9,732 bases of DNA from Flavobacteriaceae bacterium (GTDB lineage: Bacteria; Bacteroidota; Bacteroidia; Flavobacteriales; Flavobacteriaceae). The stretch lies in NCBI GenBank assembly GCA_013003145.1, contig JABDLH010000157.1, positions 1 to 9,732 of the forward strand, in the 5' to 3' direction. The notes under the pieces were generated by a model, which was not told the origin of the DNA, ran no database searches, and was given only the letters and a program-made list of their open reading frames with translations. A program made the translations under genes and the position numbers. Positions 1 through 6,730 of the stretch are shown here, in pieces; positions within the stretch are counted from its first letter, which is position 1; the number at the start of each line of letters is the position of its first letter.

Positions 1-45
1 CTGCTGGGTTATGAGATGGCTATCCGGAGTTTCCTTAAAGATTAA
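1..45 (+). CDS. Possible 3' end of a plus-strand gene (partial)
   Basis: Frame 1 is open from the left edge and ends at a TAA at 43-45, giving the tail LLGYEMAIRSFLKD. The stop falls 6 bases before the converging stop of the DUF3817 gene, which is the spacing expected of two tail-to-tail genes. Fourteen residues are too few to name a family, and a chance open frame is possible. Sequence left of the window would decide it. Confidence 0.35.
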   Translation: MLGYEMAIRSFLKD

Positions 46-51
46 GCGCTG

Positions 52-348
52 TTATCCCCTGGCCAATTTTCCACTCTTGTGGAAGTATTTCTGTTCTATA
101 TAAAAAGTGCCGAATGGCAGCAGGGAAGCGACAAACAAGATCAGGAAGCGCTTAAAGCTCCATTTCAATTCGTAACATACCCATATAGCCATCAAGGCAT
201 AGGCGATAAAAAGCACACCATGGGCGTAACCGATGTATATGTTGGGTTCAGGAATACCCGCCCAATATTTCAACGGCATACTGAAACCCATTAAAAGGAG
301 GAACGAGATTCCCTCGGCAATGGCAATGGCTCTGAATAATGGTATCAT
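52..348 (-). CDS. DUF3817 family small integral membrane protein
   Basis: This 98-residue membrane protein matches the DUF3817 pattern as I know it: an N-terminal 'RAIAIAEGISFLLL' block, 'MPLKYWAGIP' at about 24-33, 'GYAHGVLFIAYAL' at 40-52, and a closing 'SLLPFGTFYIEQKY' at 75-88. Three hydrophobic segments are visible at roughly 6-22, 38-58 and 66-83, with basic residues between the second and third (K62, K66, R67) and at the C-terminus. No enzymatic function is established for the family and none is suggested here. It lies downstream of lpdA on the same strand but is separated from it by an 81-base gap containing a strong inverted repeat, so read-through from lpdA is uncertain. The ATG at 346-348 starts directly at the conserved block and no Shine-Dalgarno site is seen. 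The family call is firm; the role is unknown. Confidence 0.88.
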   Translation of the reverse strand: MIPLFRAIAIAEGISFLLLMGFSMPLKYWAGIPEPNIYIGYAHGVLFIAYALMAIWVCYELKWSFKRFLILFVASLLPFGTFYIEQKYFHKSGKLARG

Positions 349-363
349 AGCTAATTTAAATGA

Positions 364-406
364 CCGCGACCCATCAGCAGTGTTTTCACAGCAGGACGGG
401 TCGCGG
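364..406 (-). repeat. Strong inverted repeat between lpdA and the DUF3817 gene; possible terminator
   Basis: CCGCGACCC (364-372) is perfectly repeated in inverse as GGGTCGCGG (398-406). Inside the 25-base loop a smaller GTG-tttt-CAC hairpin (380-389) can also form. The element lies 23 bases after the lpdA stop and 15 bases before the DUF3817 start. On the minus strand it is followed by TCATTTAAATTAG, which is AT-rich but not a proper U-run. It could be a weak lpdA terminator or a structure in the leader of the DUF3817 mRNA. The pairing is seen; the role is inferred. Confidence 0.5.
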
Positions 407-429
407 AATATTATTTAATTCAGTTTCAC

Positions 430-1821
430 TTAGAGGTGGATCACTTCATCATAGGCATCGGCAACAGCTTCCATTACCGCCTCGCTCATGGTAGGGTGAG
501 GGTGGACCGCTTTCAGGATCTCGTGACCGGTAGTTTCTAACTTTCGGGCTACAACCGCCTCGGCGATCATATCCGTAACCCCGGCTCCGATCATATGGCA
601 ACCTAGCCATTCTCCGTATTTAGCATCGAAGATGACCTTTACAAAACCGTCCGAATTCCCTGATGCCTGGGCTTTACCACTGGCTGAAAAAGGGAATTTC
701 CCGACTTTGATCTCGTAACCTTTCTCTTTGGCCTGTTTTTCTGTAAGACCTACAGAAGCTACTTCGGGCATACAGTAAGTACATCCCGGGATATTACCGT
801 AATCCAGGGGCTCAACATGCATTCCGGCAATCTTTTCCACACAGAGTATCCCTTCTGCAGAGGCAACGTGGGCCAATGCCTGTCCCGGGGTAACATCCCC
901 GATAGCATAGTAACCCGGAATATTGGTCTGGTAGTAATCGTTAACAAGGATCTTATCACGGTCTGTGGCAATTCCAACCGATTCCAGGCCGATATTTTCA
1001 ATATTGGATTTTATTCCTACAGCCGAAAGAACGATATCCGCTTCCAGCACTTCTTCGCCCTTAGCGGTTTTAACGGTTGCTTTTACACCATCGCCGCTGG
1101 TATCAACTTTGGTCACCTCTGCGGAGGTCATAATCTTGACTCCGGATTTTTTAAAGGTGCGTTCTAATTGTTTAGAAACTTCTTCGTCTTCCAGGGGTAC
1201 AATGCTGGGCAGGAATTCCACAACAGTTACCTCTGTACCCATGGCATTGTAGAAGTAGGCAAACTCGATACCGATGGCACCGCTACCTACGACGATCATT
1301 TTCTTTGGTTGTTTTTCCAGGGTCATCGCCTTCCGGTACCCGATCACTTTTTTACCGTCCTGTGGCAGGGCAGGCAGTTCACGGCTCCTCGCCCCGGTGG
1401 CAATGATGACATGGTCTGCACTGTATTCAGTTTCTTTACCGTCTTCTCCTTTAACACTTACTTTCTTGCCCGATTTCAAAGTTCCGAAACCGTTGATGAC
1501 CTCAATTTTGTTCTTCTTCATCAGGAACTGCACACCTTTGCTCATTCCATTTGCAACATTCCGGCTTCTCTGCACCACTGCATCAAAGTCCTTATCTACA
1601 TCCTTCGCAACAAGACCATAGTCTTCAGCGTGCTGCAGGTATTCAAATACCTGTGCAGATTTAAGAAGGGCCTTGGTCGGGATACATCCCCAGTTAAGGC
1701 AGACGCCGCCCAGGCTTTCTTTTTCAACGATGGCCGTTTTAAAACCAAGTTGAGATGCCCTGATCGCCGTAACGTAGCCTCCAGGACCACTTCCCAGTAC
1801 AATTATGTCAAATTTGCTCAT
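430..1821 (-). CDS. lpdA: Dihydrolipoyl dehydrogenase (E3 subunit)
   Basis: This flavoprotein reoxidises protein-bound dihydrolipoamide to lipoamide with NAD+. It acts as the shared E3 subunit of the cytosolic 2-oxoacid dehydrogenase complexes and the glycine cleavage system. At 463 residues it has normal family length and all hallmarks. The FAD-binding GSGPGG is at 10-15, the redox-active disulfide GGVCLNWGCIPTK has C41 and C46, an ATGARSRELP block is at 141-150, the NAD-binding GSGAIG is at 179-184 and the second FAD motif YYAIGDV is near 304-310. The C-terminal dimer-interface motif HPHPTMSE supplies the catalytic base pair H442 and E447. No E1 or E2 gene is adjacent, so the sequence does not show which complex it serves. 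A good Bacteroidota-type -7 box sits 36 bases upstream of the start. Long open frames on the opposite strand are shadows. Confidence 0.97.
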   Translation of the reverse strand: MSKFDIIVLGSGPGGYVTAIRASQLGFKTAIVEKESLGGVCLNWGCIPTKALLKSAQVFEYLQHAEDYGLVAKDVDKDFDAVVQRSRNVANGMSKGVQFLMKKNKIEVINGFGTLKSGKKVSVKGEDGKETEYSADHVIIATGARSRELPALPQDGKKVIGYRKAMTLEKQPKKMIVVGSGAIGIEFAYFYNAMGTEVTVVEFLPSIVPLEDEEVSKQLERTFKKSGVKIMTSAEVTKVDTSGDGVKATVKTAKGEEVLEADIVLSAVGIKSNIENIGLESVGIATDRDKILVNDYYQTNIPGYYAIGDVTPGQALAHVASAEGILCVEKIAGMHVEPLDYGNIPGCTYCMPEVASVGLTEKQAKEKGYEIKVGKFPFSASGKAQASGNSDGFVKVIFDAKYGEWLGCHMIGAGVTDMIAEAVVARKLETTGHEILKAVHPHPTMSEAVMEAVADAYDEVIHL

Positions 1822-1856
1822 CTATTTAAGTGTTTGAGATCGTTATTTTGAAGTGG

Positions 1857-1864
1857 CAAAGTTA
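1857..1864 (-). promoter_or_regulatory. Candidate -7 promoter box for lpdA
   Basis: Read on the minus strand, this is TAACTTTG, an exact match to the Bacteroidota -7 consensus TAnnTTTG. It lies 35 bases before the lpdA ATG, implying a leader of about 30 bases. No good TTTG -33 element is seen at the usual spacing, so the call rests on one box. Confidence 0.45.
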
Positions 1865-1939
1865 CGAAACCTAACTGAAAGCCCATAGACTAAAAATCGG
1901 CTCTTTACAGCGGAGGTCCCTGAAATGTCTTTTAGGCAT

Positions 1940-1970
1940 AAAAAAAGGAAAGACGTAAATTCTTTCCTTA
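1940..1970 (-). terminator. Rho-independent terminator of msrB
   Basis: GGAAAGA (1947-1953) pairs with TCTTTCC (1961-1967) around a 7-base loop. On the minus strand the stem is followed by seven Ts (the A-run at 1940-1946). It starts about 20 bases after the msrB stop, so it fits as the end of that transcript and separates it from lpdA. Confidence 0.75.
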
Positions 1971-1990
1971 AAGCCGAGTTTTACCAATCC

Positions 1991-2491
1991 CTATTCTGCG
2001 GGTACAAAATCAAGTGCTGCCCCGTTAATGCAGTGCCGTTTCCCGGTGGTGGCTTTTGGCCCGTCATCAAATACGTGCCCCAGGTGACCTCCACAAACTG
2101 CACAATGTTCTTCTGTACGTTTGTAACCGATTTTATAATCCACATCATAAGCTACATTACCATCAATGGCACGGTCAAAACTTGGCCAGCCCGTACCCGA
2201 ATCAAATTTATGTTCACTTTCAAAGAGGGGAGTTTTACAAGCGGCGCAAACATAGGTTCCCTTTTTCTTAATATCCAGCAATTCACTGCTGAAGGGGTTC
2301 TCGGTGCCTGCTTCCCGGAGAATAAAGAATTCCATATCGCTGAGCTCTTTACGCCACTCAGCCTCCGTTTTACTAACGGCAAATTCCTTGGCTGTTTCCT
2401 TTTTCTCATCAGCTTTCTCCGAATGGTCCTGGGAGTTCCCTTTGCATCCAAGAAGAGCAAAGGTCCCGATGATTAATATTTTCCTGATCAT
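1991..2491 (-). CDS. msrB: Peptide-methionine (R)-S-oxide reductase MsrB, lipoprotein form
   Basis: MsrB reduces the R-epimer of methionine sulfoxide in oxidised proteins. The catalytic domain covers about residues 45-166. It has the structural zinc cysteines C82/C85 (CAAC) and C130/C133 (CAVC), the SGTGWPSF loop at 98-105, the GGHLGHVF motif at 134-141 and the catalytic cysteine C154 in RHCINGAAL. The N-terminus is a lipoprotein signal: MIRK, a hydrophobic run, then LLGC with C16 as the lipidation site, followed by a charged linker (about 20-45). The enzyme is therefore probably anchored in the cell envelope. The usual resolving cysteine of the SGCGWPSF-type loop is replaced by T100, and no other spare cysteine exists. 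It appears monocistronic, with its own terminator. Function is very likely; location is inferred from the signal sequence. Confidence 0.95.
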   Translation of the reverse strand: MIRKILIIGTFALLGCKGNSQDHSEKADEKKETAKEFAVSKTEAEWRKELSDMEFFILREAGTENPFSSELLDIKKKGTYVCAACKTPLFESEHKFDSGTGWPSFDRAIDGNVAYDVDYKIGYKRTEEHCAVCGGHLGHVFDDGPKATTGKRHCINGAALDFVPAE

Positions 2492-2541
2492 AGCAATTTT
2501 TTGTTTTTAGACGAATCAATAAGATAATCCTTTCATTCCAT

Positions 2542-2577
2542 AAAAAAAAAGACCCCCGGACAATTAGCGGGGGTCTT
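2542..2577 (-). terminator. Rho-independent terminator of the collagen-like lipoprotein gene
   Basis: AAGACCCCCG (2549-2558) and CGGGGGTCTT (2568-2577) form a perfect 10-bp GC-rich stem with a 9-base loop. On the minus strand it is followed by a run of T (the A-run at 2542-2550). It begins 19 bases after the stop of the upstream minus-strand gene, and it lies between that gene and msrB. Confidence 0.88.
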
Positions 2578-2595
2578 AAGTTTAAGTTGTTAAGC

Positions 2596-3162
2596 TTAAT
2601 TCATTATATGTTTTTCTACCTGGGATTCGGAAAATTGCAGTTGCTTCATTACGGCATCCAGGTTAGCAGTATCTATATTGTTACTCTGTACGTAATCGGC
2701 TGGAAGAATTGCGATACGGAATACCTGGTTCTGCGTATCTCCGGGTGGCAGCAAACTCAGATCAAAGTCTGATTCCAGGAACATACTGACATCAAAAAAG
2801 GTGTGGTCGTAATTGTATTGCAGTAAGCCTTCGTTGAGGATCCGGGTCTGGGGGAGTAACCTCCAGATATCCACAGCCTCGCCGTTCCCGTCTTCGGTCT
2901 GCTCCCAAAGAATATACACCAGGACCACATCAGATTCAAATACTTCTACCGTCTGCGGGAATTCATAAAAGATCGAGTAATCATTCTGGGGGGTAAAACT
3001 ACCCTCTATTTCGATAACCTGTCCGAGGATGTTCACCCCGTCAGCCCCATCAGCTCCGTCAAATCCATCAAATCCGGGAGGTCCCGGGGGTCCTGCAGGT
3101 CCTTCGCAGGCAAAAAAGATCAGGCTTATCACGGCAGTAATCATTATGGTAAATCGTTTCAT
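2596..3162 (-). CDS. Lipoprotein with a short collagen-like Gly-X-Y stretch
   Basis: This 188-residue protein has a lipoprotein signal (MKRF, a hydrophobic run, FFAC with C19 as the predicted lipidated cysteine). Directly after the cysteine come seven uninterrupted Gly-X-Y triplets from G21 to G42: GPA, GPP, GPP, GFD, GFD, GAD, GAD. The remaining 145 residues are acidic and rich in aromatics, contain no cysteine and match no enzyme family I recognise. Small envelope proteins of this layout are common in Bacteroidota, but I know no established function. The short triplet run could form a membrane-proximal trimeric stalk, though seven triplets are few for a stable helix. It is flanked by its own candidate promoter and a strong terminator, so it is probably a single-gene unit. 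Function is unknown. Confidence 0.85.
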   Translation of the reverse strand: MKRFTIMITAVISLIFFACEGPAGPPGPPGFDGFDGADGADGVNILGQVIEIEGSFTPQNDYSIFYEFPQTVEVFESDVVLVYILWEQTEDGNGEAVDIWRLLPQTRILNEGLLQYNYDHTFFDVSMFLESDFDLSLLPPGDTQNQVFRIAILPADYVQSNNIDTANLDAVMKQLQFSESQVEKHIMN

Positions 3163-3253
3163 ATCAGTATTGGTTTTAAATGAATATAGGTCCCCGGTCT
3201 AAGGGATGTTTCTTAGTACTTTACAAAAAGCGTTCCAAAAATTTTCTTAAGAT

Positions 3254-3285
3254 TAAATTTATAACCGTATCACGCTAATGCAAAA
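3254..3285 (-). promoter_or_regulatory. Candidate promoter of the collagen-like lipoprotein gene
   Basis: On the minus strand, TTTTG (3281-3285) is followed after exactly 19 bases by TAAATTTA (3254-3261). This is close to the Bacteroidota promoter pattern TTTG-N19-TAnnTTTG, with only the last base of the -7 box off consensus. It would give a leader of roughly 85 bases before the ATG at 3160-3162. It is predicted from pattern alone. Confidence 0.45.
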
Positions 3286-3417
3286 CCGGAAATTTTTTGC
3301 TGTTCCCGGAACTAGCATTGAGGAAGGCGTAGTTAATAGGTTGCAGCATTTTCAAAAGTCTATGACGGCTATCTTCCAGGAATTCAATCGCTTAATTATA
3401 TCCCTAAGTGTTTCGAT

Positions 3418-3496
3418 CCGGGATTTTGAATTGCAAGCTCCCATTCCCAGGGTGTACTTGGGCAGGTTCCAGATGCTGCAACTTTTAAAATCCCGG
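3418..3496. repeat. Imperfect hairpin of about 80 bases upstream of the sugar cluster
   Basis: CCGGGATTTT (3418-3427) is perfectly repeated in inverse as AAAATCCCGG (3487-3496). The pairing continues inward with TTGCA (3431-3435) against TGCAA (3477-3481) after a small bulge. A further short CCCA/TGGG pair (3446-3449 and 3459-3462) lies near the centre. There is no adjacent T-run on either strand, so it does not look like a terminator. It lies about 115 bases before the transporter start. It might be a leader RNA structure, a protein-binding site or a remnant of a small repeat element. Confidence 0.45.
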
Positions 3497-3612
3497 GTTT
3501 CTGAAAATTAAATTGTCCTATATTTATTGCGTTGTTGAAGCAATTATCCTGCCTGTAAGAGGGGTAACCTTCAGAATCAGCCGCAAACAAACTCGACTAA
3601 AAAAACGATCAA

Positions 3613-5133
3613 ATGAAAAAACGCAAACTGGGGTTTTGGGAAATCTGGAATATGAGTTTTGGTTTCCTGGGGATTCAATTTGGATTTGCCCTGCAAAACG
3701 CTAACACTTCAAGGATCTTCGAAACCCTTGGAGCCCAGGTTGATGATATCCCAATTCTCTGGATAGCGGCACCGGTTACCGGTTTGGTGGTCCAACCCAT
3801 CATTGGGTATTTTTCGGATAGGACCTGGACAAGGATGGGAAGAAGGCGTCCCTATTTCATGGTCGGAGCCGTATTGGCTTCAATCGCCCTATGTATCATG
3901 CCGAATTCTCCCTCGCTTTGGGTGGCAGCAGGGATGCTTTGGATCATGGATGCGTCTATTAATGTATCCATGGAGCCTTTCAGGGCTTTTGTCGGCGATA
4001 ACCTGCCGTCGGACCAGCGTACCCTGGGCTTTGCCATGCAAAGCTTTTTTATCGGTATAGGGGCGGTTGTGGGCTCAATGATGCCTTATATCTTTACCAA
4101 TTGGCTGGGTATTAGTAATACGGCCCCGGAGGGAATCATTCCTGATTCCGTGAAATGGTCGTTTTATGTTGGGGCCATAGTATTTTTCTTAGCAGTGCTC
4201 TGGACGGTCATTCGCTCTAAAGAATACACACCGGAAGAAATGGAAGCCTTTGATGAAAATAAGGCGGTTACCCTGCCCGAGATCACGCCGGCCGAGAATG
4301 AGGACAGGATCAGCAAATTGAGAAAATACGGCGTTATTTTAACCCTGGTCGGTGCTCTGGGCACCTTAATACCCTACCTTTTAGACTTGCATAAGGAATT
4401 ATACATTCTTACCATTGGGCTGCTTACCGTGGGAATTCTGTTCCTGGTATCTTCCTGGGTGCGCAGGCGAAAAGGGCGAACCGGGTTCGTAATCATTATG
4501 ACAGACTTGCTGTACATGCCCGATACCATGAAACAATTGGCATGGGTACAGTTCTTTTCCTGGTTTGCCCTTTTTTCTATGTGGATATATACTACGCAAG
4601 CGGTAACTGGGCACGTTTACGGCACCACAGATACTACTTCCCAACTTTATAACGACGCTGCAGACTGGGTCACCGTCCTATTTGCCATTTATAATGGGGT
4701 AGCGGCCCTGGTCGCCTTCCTGTTACCGGTAATGGCCAGGAAGACCAGTAGGAAAATGACCCACCTGCTGGCCTTGTGTTTGGGAGGAGTCGGGCTGATC
4801 TCGGTCTACTTTATCGCATGCCCGGAAATGTTAATTCTTTCTATGGTAGGTGTCGGGATTGCCTGGGCAAGCATACTTTCTGTACCTTATGCTATGCTCG
4901 CAGGGGCCTTGCCACCAAAAAAAATGGGGTATTATATGGGAGTGTTCAACTTCTTTATCGTAATTCCTCAGATGGTCGCTGCCACCATCCTGGGATTCAT
5001 GGTCAGTGGTTTTTTCAACGGGGAACCGGTTTATGCCCTGATCGTTGGGGGATTATCAATGATCCTTGCCGGGCTACTTACTCTAAAAGTAAATGACCGG
5101 GCCACCATAGACCTCAAGGACGTGGGGCATTAG
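3613..5133 (+). CDS. Sugar transporter of the MFS, SLC45/sucrose-transporter-like type
   Basis: This 506-residue inner-membrane protein has about twelve hydrophobic segments. It also has a loop motif typical of glycoside-pentoside-hexuronide and SLC45/SUT-type cation symporters: GYFSDRTWTRMGRRRPYF at 65-82. The later blocks 'MPDTMKQLAWVQFFSWFALF' (302-321) and 'SVPYAML...GVFNFFIVIPQM' (423-454) resemble conserved regions of plant sucrose transporters. Family members move sucrose, maltose or related glucosides with protons. The adjacent GH13, glgE and maltokinase genes favour maltose or short malto-oligosaccharides here, but that is an inference from context. A hydrophilic, charged central loop runs from about 201 to 238. 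It is the first gene of the rightward cluster. The ATG at 3613 follows an A-rich stretch without a Shine-Dalgarno site, as is usual in Bacteroidota. A later Met at residue 14 would cut into the first membrane segment. Confidence 0.88.
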   Translation: MKKRKLGFWEIWNMSFGFLGIQFGFALQNANTSRIFETLGAQVDDIPILWIAAPVTGLVVQPIIGYFSDRTWTRMGRRRPYFMVGAVLASIALCIMPNSPSLWVAAGMLWIMDASINVSMEPFRAFVGDNLPSDQRTLGFAMQSFFIGIGAVVGSMMPYIFTNWLGISNTAPEGIIPDSVKWSFYVGAIVFFLAVLWTVIRSKEYTPEEMEAFDENKAVTLPEITPAENEDRISKLRKYGVILTLVGALGTLIPYLLDLHKELYILTIGLLTVGILFLVSSWVRRRKGRTGFVIIMTDLLYMPDTMKQLAWVQFFSWFALFSMWIYTTQAVTGHVYGTTDTTSQLYNDAADWVTVLFAIYNGVAALVAFLLPVMARKTSRKMTHLLALCLGGVGLISVYFIACPEMLILSMVGVGIAWASILSVPYAMLAGALPPKKMGYYMGVFNFFIVIPQMVAATILGFMVSGFFNGEPVYALIVGGLSMILAGLLTLKVNDRATIDLKDVGH

Positions 5134-5188
5134 TAGCTTTGATGGTTTAGGTCTGGCTGGTTAAAGGACAGAGATACTAATAAGACCT

Positions 5189-6574
5189 ATGAGTACCTAT
5201 GCTAAACCAAGGGTGCCTGACTGGCATAAGAATGCTACCCTCTACGAGGTGAACCTCAGGCATTATACCCCGGAAGGAACGATCAAGGCTTTTTCCGCTC
5301 ACCTTCCCCGGCTGAAACAGATGGGGGTGGATATCCTTTGGTTTATGCCGCTGCATCCGGTCAGTAAGAAAAAACGCAAAGGAGAACTGGGGAGTCCATA
5401 TGCCGCAGCCCATTACACCAATATTAACCCCCTGTTTGGGACTGATAGGGATTTCAGGAATCTACTTCAACATGTTCGCCTCCTGGGCATGCACACTATT
5501 ATAGATTGGATACCGAACCATACCGGTTGGGATCACCCATGGATAACAGACCACCCGGAATGGTATCATCAAGATGATCAAGGCAATATTATTGATCCTA
5601 TCAATCCGTATTCCGGGGAGTCATGGGGATGGACCGATGTCGCAGCTCTGGATTACAGTAACAGGGAGATGCGGAATGCTATGATCACTGCCATGAGGTA
5701 CTGGGTAGAAGAAATGGGGGTGGATGGCTTCAGGGTGGATGTGGCCCACGGCGTCCCATTCGATTTCTGGGAAGAATGTACAGATGTGCTATATGCCATT
5801 AAACCTCTTTTTATGCTGGCAGAGGCCGAAGTCCCGGAGCTCCTGAACAGTGGTTGTTTTGTAATGGATTACGGCTGGGATATGCATAAGCTGCTGAGAA
5901 GGATCGCAAAGTATAAAGGAGCAACCAGGAAGGAGGGTCCGCAGCTCGTACAGGGAAACCTGCCGGAAAGTGATGCAGAAAGCATTAGCCGGGAGGCCCA
6001 TGCCTGTGATATTGACAAATTGTTAGCCGTGCGCGATAGCAGGTATCACCGTGGTTACCAGATGTACTTTACTTCTAACCACGATGAGAATGCCTGGTCC
6101 GGGACTGCTTACGAGTGGTTTGGTGACGGGCACGAGGCTTTCGCGGTCTTAACCGCTACTTTTAGTGGAATGCCCTTGTTGTATTCCGGGATGGAATCTG
6201 CCATAGATAAGCAGTTCAGGTTCTTTACAAAAGATGAGATCGACTGGGGAGATTTCAGGAACGCTGCTTTTTATGAGGCGCTTTTTAAACTAAAACACCG
6301 GAACAAGGCCCTTTGGAATGGCAGCCATGGAGGGAAATTGCTAAAAATTCCAACAGGGCAGGACCGGGATATCTATGCCTTTAGCAGGGAAAAAGAAGGG
6401 GACCGGGTGGTAGTTCTGATCAACCTGTCTTCCAATCATCACACTATCCATTTGAACCTCCATTTGTCGGGGGGACCGTATTATTCCCTTTTCACTGGAG
6501 ATAAGGCTGATTTTCATCAGCAACAGACTTTTCTCTTGGGTCCTTGGGATTACCGGGTCTTCTCCAATCGATAA
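5189..6574 (+). CDS. Cytoplasmic GH13 alpha-amylase family enzyme
   Basis: This 461-residue enzyme is of the glycoside hydrolase 13 (alpha-amylase) type, acting on alpha-glucosidic bonds with retention. The four conserved regions are present: region I DWIPNHT (106-112), region II GFRVDVAHG with nucleophile D184, region III MLAEAEVPEL with acid/base E212, and region IV FTSNHDENAW with D299 as the third carboxylate. A (beta/alpha)8 barrel spans about 15-370 and a short C-terminal beta domain covers 380-461. There is no signal peptide, so it should act in the cytoplasm on imported or stored alpha-glucans. The subfamily and product (maltose-forming amylase, glucosidase or transferase) cannot be read from the motifs. 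It lies 55 bases after the transporter gene and 156 before glgE. That context suggests it trims malto-oligosaccharides taken up by the transporter. The ATG directly precedes the conserved barrel start. Confidence 0.93.
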   Translation: MSTYAKPRVPDWHKNATLYEVNLRHYTPEGTIKAFSAHLPRLKQMGVDILWFMPLHPVSKKKRKGELGSPYAAAHYTNINPLFGTDRDFRNLLQHVRLLGMHTIIDWIPNHTGWDHPWITDHPEWYHQDDQGNIIDPINPYSGESWGWTDVAALDYSNREMRNAMITAMRYWVEEMGVDGFRVDVAHGVPFDFWEECTDVLYAIKPLFMLAEAEVPELLNSGCFVMDYGWDMHKLLRRIAKYKGATRKEGPQLVQGNLPESDAESISREAHACDIDKLLAVRDSRYHRGYQMYFTSNHDENAWSGTAYEWFGDGHEAFAVLTATFSGMPLLYSGMESAIDKQFRFFTKDEIDWGDFRNAAFYEALFKLKHRNKALWNGSHGGKLLKIPTGQDRDIYAFSREKEGDRVVVLINLSSNHHTIHLNLHLSGGPYYSLFTGDKADFHQQQTFLLGPWDYRVFSNR

Positions 6575-6640
6575 TGGATCATTTTTATTATATTCCATAT
6601 CGCGAGTTCCCTATTTAGCTGTTGTCGTGAACATCAGAAG

Positions 6641-6654
6641 CTTAACGTTTTAAG
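6641..6654. promoter_or_regulatory. Short dyad CTTAA-cgtt-TTAAG upstream of glgE
   Basis: CTTAA (6641-6645) and TTAAG (6650-6654) are inverse repeats around a 4-base centre. The dyad lies about 20 bases before the candidate -33 element of the glgE promoter, a position where a regulator could bind. Such a short AT-rich dyad can occur by chance. Confidence 0.22.
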
Positions 6655-6672
6655 ATCAAGTGTAGGCTGCGG

Positions 6673-6704
6673 TGTGTTATTGCAATAGAAAAATAGTACA
6701 TTTA
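6673..6704 (+). promoter_or_regulatory. Candidate internal promoter for glgE and the maltokinase gene
   Basis: TGTG (6673-6676) is followed after 20 bases by TACATTTA (6697-6704). This approximates the Bacteroidota pattern TTTG-N19/20-TAnnTTTG, with one mismatch in each element. It lies 26 bases before the glgE ATG, in the only sizeable gap of the rightward cluster (156 bases). Confidence 0.4.
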
Positions 6705-6730
6705 AAAACCTAACCGAACAAACCAGAATT

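Larger units (their letters stand above)
3163..3612. other. 450-base divergent intergenic region
   Basis: This stretch separates the leftward lipoprotein gene from the rightward glucan cluster. It contains the minus-strand promoter candidate at 3254-3285 and the imperfect hairpin at 3418-3496. Short open frames at 3278-3511 (plus) and 3396-3590 (minus) show no recognisable family, no start signal and low-complexity-free but unconvincing composition; I do not call them genes. A weak TATATTTA at 3519-3526 is the only -7-like box seen for the transporter gene, without a good upstream partner. No RNA gene or clear regulator operator was recognised. Confidence 0.6.

Noticed and set aside
1168..1851. 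A 227-codon open frame on the plus strand opposite lpdA
   Set aside because: It is antisense to a fully conserved lpdA, resembles no protein family and is explained by the codon bias of the real gene.
1925..2476. A 183-codon plus-strand open frame opposite msrB
   Set aside because: It overlaps the intact msrB and its terminator, and its translation has no recognisable domain.
3278..3511. A 77-codon plus-strand open frame in the divergent intergenic region
   Set aside because: No known family, no start signal, and it contains most of the hairpin and the minus-strand promoter element; most likely chance.
3519..3526. TATATTTA as a -7 promoter box for the transporter gene
   Set aside because: It has one mismatch and no convincing TTTG at the expected spacing, and it would imply a leader of about 85 bases; too weak to list as a promoter.
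3396..3590. A 64-codon minus-strand open frame in the same region
   Set aside because: It overlaps the hairpin, matches no family I recognise and has no start context; there is no evidence that it is a gene remnant.
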